Shown: positions 19,030-29,475, counted from the stretch's first letter. The stretch: DNA of 64,000 nucleotides from Roseomonas mucosa ATCC BAA-692 (GCF_000622225.1 NZ_JHWD01000010.1:124001-188000); one strand, 5' to 3'. Notes: generated by a model not told the origin, from the letters alone. Numbers and translations: made by a program.

Positions 19030-20052
19030 TCAAGGCATCCCGGCGCCGCCCGAGGCCCCGAAGACCTGCCCGGTGATGTAGCTGCCATCCGCCGCGGCGA
19101 GCTGCACGTAGATCGGCGCGATCTCGGCGGGCTGGCCGGGGCGCCCCAGCGGGGTCTGGGCGCCGAAGCTCTTCAGGTTCTCCTCGGTCTGGCCGCCCGC
19201 GACCTGCAGCGGGGTCCAGAAGGGGCCGGGCGCCACGGCGTTCACGCGGATGCCGCGCTTCGCGAGCTGCTTCGCCAGCCCCTTGGAGAAGTTCATGATC
19301 GCCGCCTTGGTCATGGCGTAGTCGAGCAGGATCTCGCTCGGCTGGTAGGCATTGACCGAGCTGGTGTTCACGATGGCGGAGCCGGGCTTCAGGTGCGGGA
19401 CCGCCGCCTTGGTGATCCAGAACATCGCGTAGATGTTGGTCCGCACCGTCCAGTCGAAATCCTCCTCGCTGAGGTCGAGGATGGAGTCGTGATGGTGCTG
19501 CCGGGCAGCGTTGTTGACCAAGATGTCCAGCCCGCCCAGCCCATCGACCGCGTCCTGCACCAGCTTGCGACAGAAGCCCGCGTCGCGGATATCGCCGGGC
19601 AGGAGCACCACCTTGCGCCCGGCCTCGCGGACCAGGGCCGCCACCTGCTGCGCATCCTCCTCCTCCGCCGGCAGGTAGCTGATGGCGATATCCGCGCCCT
19701 CCCGCGCGAAGGCGATGACGGCGGCGCGGCCGATGCCGGAATCGCCGCCCGTGACCAGCGCCTTGCGTCCGGCGAGGCGGCCGCTGCCGCGATAGCTCTT
19801 CTCCCCATGGTCGGGCGGCGGGTTCATGCGGCTGGCCAGCCCCGGCCAGGGCTGCGACTGCGGCTGGAAGGGCGGGGCGGGATAGGCGGCGCGCGGGTCC
19901 TCCAGCCTCGGCGCGGCGCCGGGGGAGGCCTGCGGGTTGGCGCCCTGGGCCTGCGCCGTGGCGGCGAGGCCCGGCACCGCCATCGCCGCCAGCCCCGCGG
20001 CGGTTCCCTGCATCAGCCGGCGGCGGGAGGCGCTGCTCTCGTCCTGGTCCAT
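19030..20052 (-). CDS. Tat-exported short-chain dehydrogenase/reductase (YghA/YhdF type)
   Basis: A 340-residue SDR oxidoreductase. The N-terminus SRRRLMQGTAAGLAAMAVPGLAATAQAQ is a twin-arginine signal peptide. The SDR domain has NAD(P)-binding TGGDSGIGRA, NNAA, and catalytic S with YAMTK. The segment DHGEKSYRGSGRLAGRKALVTGGDSGIGRA is characteristic of the glucose/stress-induced SDR subgroup (B. subtilis general stress protein 39, E. coli YghA). A Tat signal on an SDR is unusual since the NADP cofactor must bind before export, which is what Tat allows. The substrate is unknown. Confidence 0.85.
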   Translation of the reverse strand: MDQDESSASRRRLMQGTAAGLAAMAVPGLAATAQAQGANPQASPGAAPRLEDPRAAYPAPPFQPQSQPWPGLASRMNPPPDHGEKSYRGSGRLAGRKALVTGGDSGIGRAAVIAFAREGADIAISYLPAEEEDAQQVAALVREAGRKVVLLPGDIRDAGFCRKLVQDAVDGLGGLDILVNNAARQHHHDSILDLSEEDFDWTVRTNIYAMFWITKAAVPHLKPGSAIVNTSSVNAYQPSEILLDYAMTKAAIMNFSKGLAKQLAKRGIRVNAVAPGPFWTPLQVAGGQTEENLKSFGAQTPLGRPGQPAEIAPIYVQLAAADGSYITGQVFGASGGAGMP

Positions 20053-20234
20053 GGCGGTTCTCCTGTCCGTATCGCGGATGGAGGACGCCGCGCCTCATGG
20101 TTGTCCCACCAGCGCCACGCTCCTCGCATCCACGAAACGCCCGCCGGAGGAGGCCGGTGTCTTGTAGCGGTGTCACAGCCCGGCGAGGGCCTGCCGGGAT
20201 GGCACCCGGCACACCCCCACCCGGCAAGGGCGGC

Positions 20235-21812
20235 TCAGTCCGCCGGACGCACGTCCTGGGCCCGCGTGTACTCGTCCGCGCGGGCGTCGATGCTCAGGCC
20301 GTGCCGCAGCGCCCAGGCGTTCTTCTGGATGTGGATCGGGATCAGCCCCGTATCCGCCATCGCCATCCGCGTCGCCTCCTGCAGGATCGCCTCCCGCTTC
20401 GCGTCGTCGAGGGTCCGCATGGCCTCGTTCAGCTTCGTATCGAAGGCAGGGTTGGAGTAGTGCCCGCGGTTGGAGGCACCGGTGCCCAGTTCCTTGTCCT
20501 GCGTCGCCAGCAGGGCGCGCAGCATGGTGGAGGCCTCGCCGCTGGTCGCCGCCAGGCCCATCAGGTGGACGCTGGTGTCGCCACGGCTGGCACGCGCGAT
20601 GAAGGCGGTGAAGGGCTGCGCGTCGACCTGGGTCCGCACGCCGATGCGCGTCCACATCTGCCCGACCGCCTGGATGATCCGCGCATCGTTCATGTAGCGG
20701 TCGTTGGGGCCGTGGATGGTGATGCGGAACCCCTGCGGATAGCCCGCCTCGGCCAGCAGCTTCCTCGCCGCCTCCGGATCGGCCTTGGGCGCCGGCAGGT
20801 CGGGCACGTAGCCGGTGGTGCCCTCCGCCATGACCTGCCCGGTGGGAACCGTCGCATCCTCCATCACCCGCGCCGCGATGGCCTGCCGGTCGATGGCGAT
20901 CGACAGCGCCTGGCGCACCCGCGTGTCGCGCAGCGGGTTGCGGCCAAGCTTCTGCCCGTCCGGCCCGGTGACGAAGGGCGAGTCGCCCTCGTTGCCCTGG
21001 TCCATCGCGAGATAGATCAGCCGCAGCCCGACCGTCTCCTCGACATTGATCCGCTTGTCGTCGCGCAGCCGCTTCAGGTCGCTGGTCGGCACCTGGTCGA
21101 TCACGTCCACATCGCCCGCCAGCAGCGCCGCGGTGCGGGCGGCGTCGCTGGTGATCATGCGGTAGTGCACCTTGGACCAGTGCGGCTTGTCGCCCCAGTA
21201 GGCGTCGTTGCGCTCCAGCTCGATGCGGTCGCCGCTGCGGTAGGAGACGAGGCGGAAGGGGCCGGTGCCGATCGCCGCCTTGCCGCTGTTGAAGTCCTCG
21301 GTCGTCGCGCCCTCATGCGTCTGGCGGTCCAGCATCATGACGTTGACGAGGTCGGTCGGCAGCAGCGGATAGGGCGCCTCCGTGTGGAAGCGCACGGTCA
21401 GCGGATCGACGATCTCGACGCGCTTGATGGCCCGGACATACTGCGCGAAGGACGAAGGCGAATTCGGCACCGTCGGCACGCGGGCGATGGTGAAGGCCAC
21501 GTCCTCCGCCGTGAAATCCCGTCCGTTATGGAACTTCACGCCGGGGCGCAGCTTGAACTCCCAGGTCGTCTCGTCCACCGGGCGCCAGGACAGGGCGAGG
21601 CCGGGCTGCGGGCGCACATTGGCATCCGTGGCGACCAGCGTGCCGAAGACCATCCCGGCCACGCCCGAATTGGGCGTGAGGTTGTGGTAATGCGGGTCCA
21701 TCGAGGTGACCTGCGCTCCCACGCCCATGGTCAGCTCCTGCGCGCGCGCCTCCGCCGTGGCGAGGGTGAGCGAAAGCGCGGCGATCCCGCCGAGAAGGAC
21801 TCGTTTCAGCAT
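20235..21812 (-). CDS. peptide/opine-type ABC transporter substrate-binding protein
   Basis: A periplasmic SBP_bac_5 family protein of 525 residues. MLKRVLLGGIAALSLTLATAEARA is a Sec signal peptide. Family features include SMDPHYHNLTPNSG, WEFKLRPGVKFHNGRDFTAEDVAFTI and GTGPFRLVSY. The ATG at 21812 is preferred: GGAG overlapping the upstream ATG at 21824 gives it an SD. No permease or ATPase genes are adjacent. The AbgB-like peptidase upstream on the same strand suggests that a peptide or amide is bound, but this is inference. Confidence 0.88.
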   Translation of the reverse strand: MLKRVLLGGIAALSLTLATAEARAQELTMGVGAQVTSMDPHYHNLTPNSGVAGMVFGTLVATDANVRPQPGLALSWRPVDETTWEFKLRPGVKFHNGRDFTAEDVAFTIARVPTVPNSPSSFAQYVRAIKRVEIVDPLTVRFHTEAPYPLLPTDLVNVMMLDRQTHEGATTEDFNSGKAAIGTGPFRLVSYRSGDRIELERNDAYWGDKPHWSKVHYRMITSDAARTAALLAGDVDVIDQVPTSDLKRLRDDKRINVEETVGLRLIYLAMDQGNEGDSPFVTGPDGQKLGRNPLRDTRVRQALSIAIDRQAIAARVMEDATVPTGQVMAEGTTGYVPDLPAPKADPEAARKLLAEAGYPQGFRITIHGPNDRYMNDARIIQAVGQMWTRIGVRTQVDAQPFTAFIARASRGDTSVHLMGLAATSGEASTMLRALLATQDKELGTGASNRGHYSNPAFDTKLNEAMRTLDDAKREAILQEATRMAMADTGLIPIHIQKNAWALRHGLSIDARADEYTRAQDVRPAD

Positions 21813-21976
21813 GGTGGTCTCCATCCGTGTGTCTGGCGTGTCCGGTCCGGCCGCTGCGGGCGGCTCTGGGCCCCGGAAGCGACGGGGCTCCGGGGCGAGG
21901 GGCCGTGCCGGGCGGGCGGTTCATGGCTCCCCCTGGCACGCCCATGGTTGACGCCGCGTGAACGGCGGCGCGCGGT

Positions 21977-23416
21977 TCAGCCGCGCTGCTGGCGCAGCGG
22001 CGGCGGCAGCACCTCGCCGGGGATCGGGCAGGCATAGGGCCTGCCGCCCGTCCGCTCGCGCAGCTCCGCCTTGGCGCGGGCCAGCAGCTCCGGGTCGCGG
22101 AAGGCGTCGAGCGCCGTGGCCGCCATGGCCTTGGCCGCCTGCACCATGCCCTTGTGCGCATGCGGGCTCTTGCCCTGCGCCACCGCCTGCCAGGTGTGGA
22201 AGGGCGTGCCCACGGCCCAGGTGGCGCCCCAGCACTGCACGACCGGCACGATCTGGCTGACATCGCCCACATCGGTGGAGCCGTTGCCGGCGCGCGAACG
22301 GCCATCGAAGGGCAGCACGCCCTCGTGCAGCACCTGCGCGCCCACCTCCTCAGGCGCTCCCACAGCCCCGATGCTGTCGGCGATGTCCTCCTCGCTCAGC
22401 GAGCGGCGCAGCTCGGCGGCGAAGCGGCGGTCCGCCTCGTCGAAGGCCGGTGCGCCGAGGCGGAGCAGGTTCTCATGCATCCGCATCTCCAGCGCCGTGT
22501 TCGGGATGGTGTCGGAGCAGGCCTTGTCGATCTCCATGCTCATCCGCGTGCCGGTCATGGTCGCGGCGCCCTCGGCACAGGCCTTCACCCGGTCGAACAG
22601 GGCCTGCGCCTCCTTCACGCGCGGGCCGCGGATCAGGTAGAGCACCTCGGCCTCCGCCTGCACCACGTTGGGCGAGACGCCGCCGCTGTTGGTGATGGCG
22701 TAATGCACACGGCAGTCCAGCGGCATGTGCTCGCGCAGGTAGTTCACGCCGACATTCATCAGCTCCACCGCATCGAGCGCGGAGCGGCCCAGCCAGGGCG
22801 AGCCCGCCGCGTGCGAGGCGCGGCCGTGGAAGCGGAAATAGACCTGGAAATTGGCCAGCGAGCGGGAAGACATCACGCTGCTCACCACGCCCGGATGCCA
22901 TGAGACGGCCGCGTCGAGGTCGTCGAAGGCGCCCTCGCGCGCCATGAAGGTCTTGCCGGAGCCGCCTTCCTCGCCAGGGCAGCCATAGTAGCGCACCGTG
23001 CCGGACAGGTCGTTGGCGGCCAGGGCGTCGCGCGCCGCCACCGCGGCCAGCATGGCCCCCGCGCCGAGCAGGTTGTGGCCGCAGCCATGGCCCGTGGCGC
23101 CCGGGGCGACGGGCTTCGGCTCGGCGACGCCCGCCTCCTGGCTCAGCCCGGCCAGGGCATCGAACTCGCCCAGGAAGCCCAGCACCGGGCCGCCGGACCC
23201 GGCCTCGGCCATGAAGGCTGTCGGGATGCCGCCGACATTGCGGGTGACGCGGAATCCCTCGGCCTCCAGCAGCGCGATCTGCTCCTCGATCGACCGGTGT
23301 TCCTGGAAGCGCAGCTCGGCATGGCCCCAGATCCGGTCGGCCACGGCGGTGAAGGCGGGGCTCTTGGCCTCGACCTCGGCGGAGAGCCGGTCGAGGGAGA
23401 TCGGATCGTTGCGCAT
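21977..23416 (-). CDS. M20-family amidohydrolase, AbgB-like
   Basis: A 479-residue metallopeptidase resembling subunit B of p-aminobenzoyl-glutamate hydrolase. Metal-site motifs are present: GATGHGCGHN, GCPGEEGGSGK and FHGRASHAAGSPW, plus the C-terminal GSTDVGDVSQIVP...H. The AbgB-type dimerisation insert is present. GGAGAG precedes ATG 23416. No AbgA subunit is nearby, so the natural substrate may be another N-acyl amino acid or dipeptide. It lies between the SBP gene and a 2-hydroxyacid dehydrogenase, all on the minus strand. Confidence 0.87.
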   Translation of the reverse strand: MRNDPISLDRLSAEVEAKSPAFTAVADRIWGHAELRFQEHRSIEEQIALLEAEGFRVTRNVGGIPTAFMAEAGSGGPVLGFLGEFDALAGLSQEAGVAEPKPVAPGATGHGCGHNLLGAGAMLAAVAARDALAANDLSGTVRYYGCPGEEGGSGKTFMAREGAFDDLDAAVSWHPGVVSSVMSSRSLANFQVYFRFHGRASHAAGSPWLGRSALDAVELMNVGVNYLREHMPLDCRVHYAITNSGGVSPNVVQAEAEVLYLIRGPRVKEAQALFDRVKACAEGAATMTGTRMSMEIDKACSDTIPNTALEMRMHENLLRLGAPAFDEADRRFAAELRRSLSEEDIADSIGAVGAPEEVGAQVLHEGVLPFDGRSRAGNGSTDVGDVSQIVPVVQCWGATWAVGTPFHTWQAVAQGKSPHAHKGMVQAAKAMAATALDAFRDPELLARAKAELRERTGGRPYACPIPGEVLPPPLRQQRG

Positions 23417-23535
23417 GCTCTCTCCTCAGGTCTCGCCGGCCCCGGGGCCGGCATCGGGAACTCGGGCCGGGCTGTAGCATTCCCGCCTCCGGAAGTCCGC
23501 CGGCGGGGAGGATTTTTCCTCGCCCGCCGCCGGTT

Positions 23536-24474
23536 TCAGGCGGAAACCGGCGTCAGCAGGGGCTGCCCGGAAAAATGGGCCCGCAGGTTGTCGATCACCA
23601 GCCGCACCGTCGCCCGCACGGCCTCGGGCGAGCGGCCCGCGATGTGCGGGGTCAGGATCACGTTCTCCAGGCGGGTCAGCCGGGCGGGGATGTTGTCCGG
23701 CTCGCCCTCCACCACATCGAGGCCCGCCCCGGCGATGCGGTCCTGCTCCAGGGCCTCGATCAGCGCCCCGGTATCCACCACGCTGCCGCGCGCGATGTTC
23801 ACGAGGAACCCCTCGGTCCCGAGCGCCCGCAGCACCGCCGCATCCACGAGATGGCGCGTCTCCGCCCCGCCCGGCGCGGCGACCACCAGGAAGTCGCACC
23901 AGGCCGCCAGGGCGGCGAGATCCGGCTCGTGCCGGAAGGGGGAGCCCTCCCGCACCCTCCGGCTGTGATAGGCGACCTCCATGCCGAAGCCGCCGGCGGC
24001 GCGGTCGGCGATGCGCTGCCCGATATGGCCCAGGCCGAGCAGGCCCAGCCGCTTGCCGCTGACCGACGGGCGGAGCTGCCGCGCGCCGGCCCATTCCCCG
24101 CGCCGCGCCGCGGCATCCGCCTGGACCACCCCGCGCGCGATGGCGAGCAGCAGCAGCATCGCATGGTCCGCGACGGCCACGTCATTGGTGCCCGCGCCAT
24201 TGGTGACCGCGATGCCGCGCGCCGCGGCGGCGGCGAGGTCGATCTTCTCATGGCCGGCGCCCAGGGCGCAGACGATCTCCAGCGCGGGCAGGGCGGCGAT
24301 CTGCGCGGCGGAGAAGCCAGTGGAGCCGTTGGTCAGCACGGCACGGATCGCCGCGGCCCGGCCCTCGGGCAAGGGGGCGCGGCCGGCGGCCTGGACGGGC
24401 TCGAAGCCCGCGTCCCGCAGGCGCGCCAGGTTCTCGGGCGCGATGTCGATGGCAAGCAGGACGGGAATGGTCAA
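23536..24474 (-). CDS. D-isomer 2-hydroxyacid dehydrogenase
   Basis: A 312-residue NAD(P)-dependent dehydrogenase related to hydroxypyruvate/glyoxylate reductases. Seen: the catalytic-domain pattern ALGAGHEKIDLAAAAARGIAVTN, nucleotide-binding GLLGLGHIGQRIA, the substrate arginine in NIARGSVVDTGALIEAL, the glutamate in DVVEGEP and the catalytic histidine in LTPHIAGRS. TTG at 24474 is used with GGAG six bases upstream. Substrate not fixed by sequence. Confidence 0.88.
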   Translation of the reverse strand: MTIPVLLAIDIAPENLARLRDAGFEPVQAAGRAPLPEGRAAAIRAVLTNGSTGFSAAQIAALPALEIVCALGAGHEKIDLAAAAARGIAVTNGAGTNDVAVADHAMLLLLAIARGVVQADAAARRGEWAGARQLRPSVSGKRLGLLGLGHIGQRIADRAAGGFGMEVAYHSRRVREGSPFRHEPDLAALAAWCDFLVVAAPGGAETRHLVDAAVLRALGTEGFLVNIARGSVVDTGALIEALEQDRIAGAGLDVVEGEPDNIPARLTRLENVILTPHIAGRSPEAVRATVRLVIDNLRAHFSGQPLLTPVSA

Positions 24475-24576
24475 TGGCGGCTCCGCGGCTCAGGGGCGTG
24501 TCCCGGCACAGGCATCCTAGGCCCCTCCGGCGCGGCGTGGCATGACGTTTCCGGCGCCGTCCCCCCTGGCGTCGCC

Positions 24577-25905
24577 CTATTCCCGCAGCCGGTAGGCGCG
24601 CTGGTCGATGTCGTGGCGCCGCAGCTTGTCGTAGAAGGTCTTCCGCGGGATGCCGAGCGCCTCGACCGTGGCGCGCACGTCGCCATCATGTTCCCGCAGC
24701 GCGTCGCGGATCACCATGGCCTCATAGGCATCCACCCGTTCCGGCAGGCTCGCCCGCGCCTCGCCCGGCGGGGCGGCCTCCTCCGACAGGCCCAGCGCCA
24801 CGCGCTCGGCATGATGCGTCAGTTCGCGTACATTGCCGGGCCAGTCATGCTCCATCAGGTGGCGGCGCAGGGCCGGGGTCATCTCGGGCACCGGCAGGCC
24901 GAAGCGTTCCGCCGCGCGGCGCAGGAAATGCGCGAAGAGCAGGGGAATGTCGTCCCGCCGCTGCCGCAGGGCGGGGAGATGCACCGTCACCACATGCAGG
25001 CGGTAGTACAGGTCCTCGCGGAACCCGCCGCGCCGGGAAAGCTCCAGCAGGTTCGTCTTGGTGGCCGCCACCACGCGCAGGTCCAGCCGGCGGATCTCGT
25101 TGGTGCCGAGCGGCGCGATCTCCCGCGTTTCCAGCACCCGCAGCAGCTTGACCTGCAAGGCCAGCGGCATGGCCTCGATCTCGTCGAGGAAGAGCGTGCC
25201 GCCATCCGCATGCTCGATCCGCCCGACCCGGCGCTTCTGCGCGCCGGTGAAGGCGCCGGGCTCGTGGCCGAACAGCTCGCTCTCGATCACCGTTTCCGGC
25301 AGGGCGCCGCAGTTCAGCGCCACGAAGGGCCGCGCGGCGCGGCGGCTCATGCGGTGCAGCGCATTGGCCACCACGTCCTTGCCGGTGCCGGTCTCACCCT
25401 CGATCAGCACGTCCACCTGGGCATCGGCGATCTGCCGCAGCACCTTGCGCAGCCGCACCATCTCCGGCGTGTTGCCCAGCAGCGGGCTGTCCTCCTCGGC
25501 CGCCGCCACGGCCCGGGCGAGGCGGCGGTTCTCCAGCACCAGCCGCCGCTTCTCCAGCGCATGCCGCACCGCGCCCATCAGCTCCTCGGCCGGATAGGGC
25601 TTAGCCAGGAAGTGGTAGGCTCCCTCCCGGATCGCGGCGACCGCCATGGCGATATCACCATGGCCGGTGATCAGGATCACCGGCAGGTCCGGGTCCAGCC
25701 GGCGCAGGCGGCGGAACAGCTCGGTGCCATCCATCCCCGGCATCCGCAGGTCGGTGACCACGACGCCCGGGAAATCCTCCCCGATCGCCGCCAGCGCCTC
25801 CTCGGCCGAGGCGAAGCCGCGGGCCTCCAGCCCCGCCAGGGCGGCGCTCTGGAGATTGGCCTCGCGCAGGAAGGGGTCGTCATCCACGAAGGCGAGGTCG
25901 GTCAA
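24577..25905 (-). CDS. dctD: C4-dicarboxylate response regulator, sigma-54 activator DctD
   Basis: An NtrC-family activator of 442 residues. The receiver domain (1-120) has VDDDP and the phosphoacceptor Asp in [13 protein letters not shown]. The AAA+ domain has Walker [12 protein letters not shown], the sigma-54 contact loop GAFTGA and [17 protein letters not shown]. The C-terminal Fis-type HTH is [23 protein letters not shown]. The TTG start overlaps the dctB stop by four bases (TTGA), implying coupled translation. It should act on the sigma-54 promoter of dctA next to dctB. Confidence 0.94.
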   Translation of the reverse strand: MTDLAFVDDDPFLREANLQSAALAGLEARGFASAEEALAAIGEDFPGVVVTDLRMPGMDGTELFRRLRRLDPDLPVILITGHGDIAMAVAAIREGAYHFLAKPYPAEELMGAVRHALEKRRLVLENRRLARAVAAAEEDSPLLGNTPEMVRLRKVLRQIADAQVDVLIEGETGTGKDVVANALHRMSRRAARPFVALNCGALPETVIESELFGHEPGAFTGAQKRRVGRIEHADGGTLFLDEIEAMPLALQVKLLRVLETREIAPLGTNEIRRLDLRVVAATKTNLLELSRRGGFREDLYYRLHVVTVHLPALRQRRDDIPLLFAHFLRRAAERFGLPVPEMTPALRRHLMEHDWPGNVRELTHHAERVALGLSEEAAPPGEARASLPERVDAYEAMVIRDALREHDGDVRATVEALGIPRKTFYDKLRRHDIDQRAYRLRE

Positions 25906-27809
25906 GCGGCTTGCTCCAGGGTGATCACGAAAAGGCTTCCGCCGGGCTCCGGCCCGCAAGGGGGCTCCGCCTCCAGCGTCCCGCCGAAATCGCTCACGAT
26001 GTCCCGGCAGATCACGAGGCCCAGCCCCAGCCCCTCCGATTTCGTGGTGGTGAAGGGCATGAACAAGGACCGCGCCACCTCCGGCGCCAGCCCCGGCCCG
26101 TTGTCGGACACGGTGACGCGGACCCGGCCGGGGGCCGGGCCGGGCACCCGCCGCGCCTCCAGCCGGATGCGCCCGCCCGGCCTCCCGTCCAGGGCCTCGA
26201 CCGCGTTCTGCACGAGGTTCACCAGCACCTGCTCCAGCCGCACCCGCTCGGCGCGCACGCAAAGCTCCTCCGGCACGTCCAGAACCACCGCGACGGCATC
26301 CTGGCGCAGCCGGTGGCCCAGCAGCAGCAGCGCCGCCTCCGCCGCCGCCCGCACCGGCACGCTTTCCAGGCTGCCCCCGGCCTTGCGGGCGAAGCCGCGC
26401 AGCCCCCCGGTGATGGCGCCGATCCGCTCGGTCAGCCCGGCGATGGTGCCGAGGCCGCGGGTGGCCGAGGCGGCGTCGCCCCGTTCCAGGAAGAGCCGCG
26501 CATTGTCGGCGAAGGAGCGGATCGCCGCCACCGGCTGGTTGATCTCATGCGCCACGCTGGCGGTGATCTGCCCCAGGATGGCCAGCTTGTTGGCCTGCAC
26601 CAGATCGTCGCGCAGCCGGTGGATGGCGGCCTCGGCGCGCTGCCGCTCCTCGCCCTCCGCCCGCAGGCTGGCATTGGCCCGCTCCAGCTCGGCGGTGCGG
26701 AGGCGGACCTCGGCCTCCAGTTCCTCCCGCTGCCGCCGCTGCCGCGCCATGTCCAGCCCCAAGCGGCGGCGGCGGCGCAGCGTCAGCCAGGCGAGGAGCA
26801 GCGCCAGCAGCCCCGCCAGCAGCGTCAACAGCCGCGCCGCGGCGGTGGCCAGCTCCACCGGCACCCGGGTCGGAGTCAGCAGGTGCAGGGTCCAGTCCGT
26901 GCTGGGCACCGGGACGCGGGTGAGGAGGAAGCTTTCCGTCGCGGCGCCGGGCAGGCGCAGGCGAACAGGAGCCTCCGCCCCCGGCGAGCCGGCATCCGGC
27001 AGCGGCAGCGGCAGCGGCGCCAGCGGCGCGTCGCCGAACTGCAGGCTCTCGCGGATGCGCCGGCGCTCCTCCTCCGGAAGCGGCACGATGGCGCGGAAGC
27101 GCCAGGCCGGCTCGCTGGTGACCAGCACGACGCCCGCCCGGTCGGTGACCAGCACCGGCTGGTGCAGCGGCCGCCAGCCCTCCTCCACGCGGTCGAACAG
27201 CGTCTTCACCACGATGACGCCGAGCGTCCGGGGACCGGCGGTGCCAGGGAAGGGCGGCGCGTCGATCCGGCGGGCGAGGTAGAGGCCCGGCTGGTGGCTG
27301 GCGGTGCCCAGGGCGAAATGCTCGGCCGAGCCCCGTTCCATGGAAAGCCGGGCATAGGGCCGGAAGCTGTAGTCGTTGCCGACGAAGCTGTCCTCCTGCC
27401 GCCAGTTGCTCGCCGCCAGGGTCATGCCCTGTGCGTCGAGCGCGTAGATCACCCCGGCGCCCGTGCTTCCGCTGAGCGACTCCAGCTTGGCGTTCAGCGC
27501 GCCCAGCAGGGCGGGGTCGCGGGTTTCCAGGGCCCGCCGCAGGTCCGGGTCGCTGGCCAGCACCACCGGCAGGCTGCGCTGCTTGTCGATCTCGCTGCGC
27601 AGCAGGGCCATGCGCAGCTCCGCCTCGGCCCGGGCGCTGGTCCGCAGGTCGGACAGGGCGATGCGGGTGGCGAGGCCATCGGCCACCCGGTCCAGCAGGA
27701 GAAGGAGCAGCAGCGGCAGCAGCAGCCAGGCGATGCGGCGCCACCGGAGGTGCCACCGGGAGCGCCGCCGCACGGGCTGCCGTGCGGGGCCGGGGAGGGC
27801 TTCTCTCAT
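25902..27809 (-). CDS. dctB: C4-dicarboxylate sensor histidine kinase DctB
   Basis: A membrane sensor of 635 residues. One transmembrane segment near 28-42 ([15 protein letters not shown]) precedes a periplasmic double-PDC domain (to about residue 320, including [22 protein letters not shown]-type features), then a second membrane segment, a short coiled coil, HisKA with [20 protein letters not shown] and HATPase_c with [10 protein letters not shown] and [10 protein letters not shown]. The HEINQP box and two PDC folds are typical of DctB, which binds succinate, fumarate or malate outside and phosphorylates DctD. Confidence 0.93.
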   Translation of the reverse strand: MREALPGPARQPVRRRSRWHLRWRRIAWLLLPLLLLLLLDRVADGLATRIALSDLRTSARAEAELRMALLRSEIDKQRSLPVVLASDPDLRRALETRDPALLGALNAKLESLSGSTGAGVIYALDAQGMTLAASNWRQEDSFVGNDYSFRPYARLSMERGSAEHFALGTASHQPGLYLARRIDAPPFPGTAGPRTLGVIVVKTLFDRVEEGWRPLHQPVLVTDRAGVVLVTSEPAWRFRAIVPLPEEERRRIRESLQFGDAPLAPLPLPLPDAGSPGAEAPVRLRLPGAATESFLLTRVPVPSTDWTLHLLTPTRVPVELATAAARLLTLLAGLLALLLAWLTLRRRRRLGLDMARQRRQREELEAEVRLRTAELERANASLRAEGEERQRAEAAIHRLRDDLVQANKLAILGQITASVAHEINQPVAAIRSFADNARLFLERGDAASATRGLGTIAGLTERIGAITGGLRGFARKAGGSLESVPVRAAAEAALLLLGHRLRQDAVAVVLDVPEELCVRAERVRLEQVLVNLVQNAVEALDGRPGGRIRLEARRVPGPAPGRVRVTVSDNGPGLAPEVARSLFMPFTTTKSEGLGLGLVICRDIVSDFGGTLEAEPPCGPEPGGSLFVITLEQAA

Positions 27810-27822
27810 CCGGCGCCAGGCT

Positions 27823-27838
27823 GTGTGGAAATCCGCAC
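27823..27838. promoter_or_regulatory. candidate DctD operator 1
   Basis: GTGTGGAAATCCGCAC is palindromic with one mismatched pair (GTGYGGA and TCCRCAC arms). It lies just upstream of the dctB start and about 120 bases upstream of the dctA -24/-12 element, the usual place for an NtrC-family enhancer. Confidence 0.7.
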
Positions 27839-27854
27839 TACCGCGTCCAGGACT

Positions 27855-27870
27855 GTGTGGAGAACCGCAT
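27855..27870. promoter_or_regulatory. candidate DctD operator 2
   Basis: GTGTGGAGAACCGCAT matches operator 1 at 13 of 16 positions, 32 bases downstream (three helical turns), placing both on one DNA face as needed for cooperative binding of an activator. Confidence 0.7.
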
Positions 27871-27956
27871 CGCCCTGCCGCCGATGCTGCATTGCGGCAT
27901 GAAATATCTTATAGAAGATGAAGGGGTTAGCATCGCCTATCCTTCCGCGCGTCTCC

Positions 27957-27972
27957 TGGCACGGACCTTGCC
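27957..27972 (+). promoter_or_regulatory. sigma-54 (-24/-12) promoter of dctA
   Basis: TGGCACGGACCTTGCC has the invariant GG (27958-27959) and GC (27970-27971) spaced exactly 12 bases, and matches the TGGCAC-N5-TTGC consensus. It predicts a transcript start near 27983, about 87 bases before the dctA ATG. Confidence 0.88.
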
Positions 27973-28069
27973 GTAGGCCCCGTGAACGCCGGCATCCGGC
28001 GTGACGTCGGAAACCGGAACGCCGCGCCCCGCAGAGGACGCGGCCCAGCACAGGGGCGAGAAGCATCCA

Positions 28070-29407
28070 ATGGCCATTGTCCAACCCACCGCCGTGGCCG
28101 TGCCACGCAAGCCGAAGAAGCTCTACCAGCAGCTCTACGTGCAGGTGCTCTTCGCGATCACCGTCGGCATCCTGCTCGGCCATTTCTACCCGTCCTTCGC
28201 CCAGGAGATGAAGCCGCTCGGCGACGCCTTCATCAAGCTGGTGAAGATGATCATCGCCCCGGTGATCTTCCTGACCGTGGTGACCGGCATCGCCGGCATG
28301 CGCGACATGGGCAAGGTCGGGCGCGTCGCCGGCAAGGCGATGCTCTACTTCATCACCTTCTCCACCATGGCGCTGATCATCGGCATGATCGTGGCCAACG
28401 TGATCCGGCCGGGCGCGGGGCTGAACATCGACCCGGCCTCGCTCGATCCCAAGGCCGTGGCCAGCTACGCCGCCAAGGCGCATGAGACGAGCATCACCGG
28501 CTTCCTGATGAACATCATCCCGAACACGCCGGTCAGCGCCTTCGAATCCGGCGACATCCTGCAGGTGCTGTTCTTCTCCGTGCTGCTCGGCATCGCGCTC
28601 TCCCTGGTGGGGGAGAAGGCCGATCCGCTGATGAACGTGCTGAACTCGCTCTCCGCCGGCATCTTCAAGCTGGTGGCGATCCTGATGAAGGCCGCCCCGA
28701 TCGGCGCCTTCGGCGCCATGGCCTTCACCATCGGCCGCTACGGCATTGGCTCCATCGCCAACCTGGCGATGCTGATCGCCACCTTCTACCTGACCTCGCT
28801 GCTCTTCGTGCTGGTCGTGCTGGGCGCGGTCGCCCGCTACAACGGCTTCTCCATCCTGGCGCTGATCCGCTACATCAAGGAGGAACTGCTGCTGGTGCTG
28901 GGCACCTCCTCCTCCGAGGCCGCGCTGCCCGCCCTGATGGAGAAGATGGAGAAGGCCGGCTGCGCCAAGTCCGTGGTCGGGCTGGTGGTGCCGACGGGCT
29001 ATTCCTTCAACCTCGACGGCACGAACATCTACATGACCATGGCGGCGCTCTTCATCGCCCAGGCCGTGGGCATCGACCTCAGCATCTGGGACCAGATCCT
29101 GCTGCTGCTGGTCGCCATGCTCTCCTCCAAGGGCGCGGCCGGCATCACCGGCGCGGGCTTCATCACCCTGGCCGCGACGCTTTCCGTGGTGCCCTCCGTG
29201 CCGGTCGCCGGCATGGCGCTGATCCTGGGCATCGACCGCTTCATGTCCGAGTGCCGCGCCTTGACCAACTTCGTCGGCAACGCGGTGGCGACGGTCGTGG
29301 TGGCGCGCTGGGAAGGCGAGCTGGACCGCGCGAAGCTGAACGCCGCCCTGTCCGGCCAGGCCGAGGAGAAGGTGGTCCTCGCCGCCCCGGTGCCGGCCGC
29401 CGAGTAG
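28070..29407 (+). CDS. dctA: C4-dicarboxylate:cation symporter DctA
   Basis: An inner-membrane transporter of 445 residues importing succinate, fumarate and malate. Family marks: [19 protein letters not shown] at the first helix, [20 protein letters not shown], the serine-rich re-entrant loop [18 protein letters not shown], and [24 protein letters not shown] chose ATG 28070, since the in-frame ATG at 28001 adds a non-family tail. It is divergent from dctBD with the sigma-54 promoter and operators between them. Confidence 0.96.
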   Translation: MAIVQPTAVAVPRKPKKLYQQLYVQVLFAITVGILLGHFYPSFAQEMKPLGDAFIKLVKMIIAPVIFLTVVTGIAGMRDMGKVGRVAGKAMLYFITFSTMALIIGMIVANVIRPGAGLNIDPASLDPKAVASYAAKAHETSITGFLMNIIPNTPVSAFESGDILQVLFFSVLLGIALSLVGEKADPLMNVLNSLSAGIFKLVAILMKAAPIGAFGAMAFTIGRYGIGSIANLAMLIATFYLTSLLFVLVVLGAVARYNGFSILALIRYIKEELLLVLGTSSSEAALPALMEKMEKAGCAKSVVGLVVPTGYSFNLDGTNIYMTMAALFIAQAVGIDLSIWDQILLLLVAMLSSKGAAGITGAGFITLAATLSVVPSVPVAGMALILGIDRFMSECRALTNFVGNAVATVVVARWEGELDRAKLNAALSGQAEEKVVLAAPVPAAE

Positions 29408-29434
29408 GGGCCGGGCCGCATCCGGAAGAATGGA

Positions 29435-29463
29435 ACGGGGCGCCCGCCAGGGCGCCCCGTTTC
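29435..29463. terminator. terminator between convergent dctA and oxidoreductase genes
   Basis: A perfect 10-bp stem (ACGGGGCGCC and GGCGCCCCGT) with a six-base loop, then TTTCC on the plus strand. The T-run is short, so termination could be partly factor-assisted. Confidence 0.75.
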
Positions 29464-29475
29464 CGTCTGGCGCCG

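Noticed and set aside
20235-21976. Possible sigma-54 promoter near TGGCACG at 21934
   Set aside because: The GG to GC distance is wrong; the TTG lies too far away and no GC is at the -12 position.
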